DNA from: JADJRG01 sp964474905
Lineage (GTDB): Bacteria; Myxococcota_A; Polyangia; Nannocystales; Nannocystaceae
DNA length: 64,000 nt
Direction of reading: 5' to 3'
Assembly: GCA_964474905.1 (NCBI GenBank)
Contig: CAYYUP010000009.1
Location: 57,991-121,990 of the forward strand
In this document: positions 63,928 through 64,000 of the stretch, piece by piece
Layout: every line of letters starts with the position of its first letter
Numbering within the stretch: position 1 is the stretch's first letter
The notes under the pieces: model-generated
The model's input: only the letters and a program-made list of their open reading frames with translations
Databases searched by the model: none
What the model was told of the DNA's origin: nothing
Translations under genes and position numbers: made by a program

Positions 63928-63935
63928 TTTAAGAG

Positions 63936-64000
63936 TCGGGGCGAGAGGATTCGAACCTCCGGCCTTTCGGTCCCGAACCGAACGCGCTACCAGGCTGCGC
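63936..64000 (-). tRNA. tRNA-Pro (anticodon CGG), cut by window edge
   Basis: The minus strand shows the D-arm (GCGCAGCCTGGTAGCGC), an anticodon arm with loop TTCGGGA (anticodon CGG, proline), the T-arm with GGTTCGAATCC, and a 3' acceptor CGCCCCG with discriminator A. No CCA is encoded. The 5' acceptor strand lies past 64000. Confidence 0.93.

Overview
The window is high-GC bacterial DNA that looks like a myxobacterium (Myxococcota), probably of the Nannocystis/Enhygromyxa type. The clues are Ser/Thr kinases with an HRDVSPSN catalytic loop, a globin-coupled histidine kinase, many lipoproteins with Thr/Ser-rich linkers and Cys-rich modules, an RCC1-repeat lipoprotein, and an RRM-type RNA-binding protein. 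This placement is inference from gene content; no rRNA is present. Two 100-base N runs (26859-26958, 46701-46800) mark assembly gaps.

Layout. 1-2535 (minus): mreB-mreC-mreD, with the next gene starting inside the mreD stop. 2888-6350 (plus): a PpiD-like foldase, an unknown protein and a small Fis-type HTH protein. 6391-13893 (mostly minus): two alpha/beta hydrolases, a COQ4-like protein, RlmN, a zinc-ribbon methyltransferase, a metal-binding (HMA) lipoprotein and a PASTA protein, with a pterin carbinolamine dehydratase on the plus strand. 14066-25460: a complete reductive pyrimidine catabolic locus. PreT/PreA reduce uracil or thymine, dihydropyrimidinase and beta-ureidopropionase open and cleave the ring, and a class III aminotransferase and MmsA carry beta-alanine on to acetyl-CoA. 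Between its two halves lie a heme-globin histidine kinase, a double receiver and a receiver-PAS-kinase.

25910-35204: a Cys-rich lipoprotein, a SurA-like chaperone, a receiver with Glu at the phosphorylation site, a DUF4388-like protein, a tandem double Ser/Thr kinase and a membrane protein. 33576-42368: five consecutive paralogous lipoproteins, each with a lipobox, a Thr/Ser linker, a Cys-rich module, a probable right-handed beta-helix and a conserved D-G-D-x-R ... GADVP-like tail. Four of them have TTGnnA-N17-nAnACT promoters; in three the predicted transcript starts at or within a few bases of the start codon. The array ends at a bidirectional terminator, beyond which lie a 47-residue membrane protein and an Lgt-like (prolipoprotein diacylglyceryl transferase family) gene. 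This array is the best candidate here for an undescribed system.

44092-64000: two ABC-F ATPases with Lys/Gly-rich linkers, several lipoproteins (one with a 12-bp repeat broken by a gap), a zinc-ribbon/TPR membrane protein, a PLP desulfhydrase-like enzyme, the fadJ-fadI beta-oxidation pair, a CapA-like lipoprotein, a two-YARHG lipoprotein, a protein resembling an inactivated metzincin, the RRM protein overlapping a cytochrome c lipoprotein, a 14-repeat RCC1 lipoprotein and a tRNA-Pro cut by the window edge. Confidence is high for named enzymes and low for the roles of the lipoproteins.
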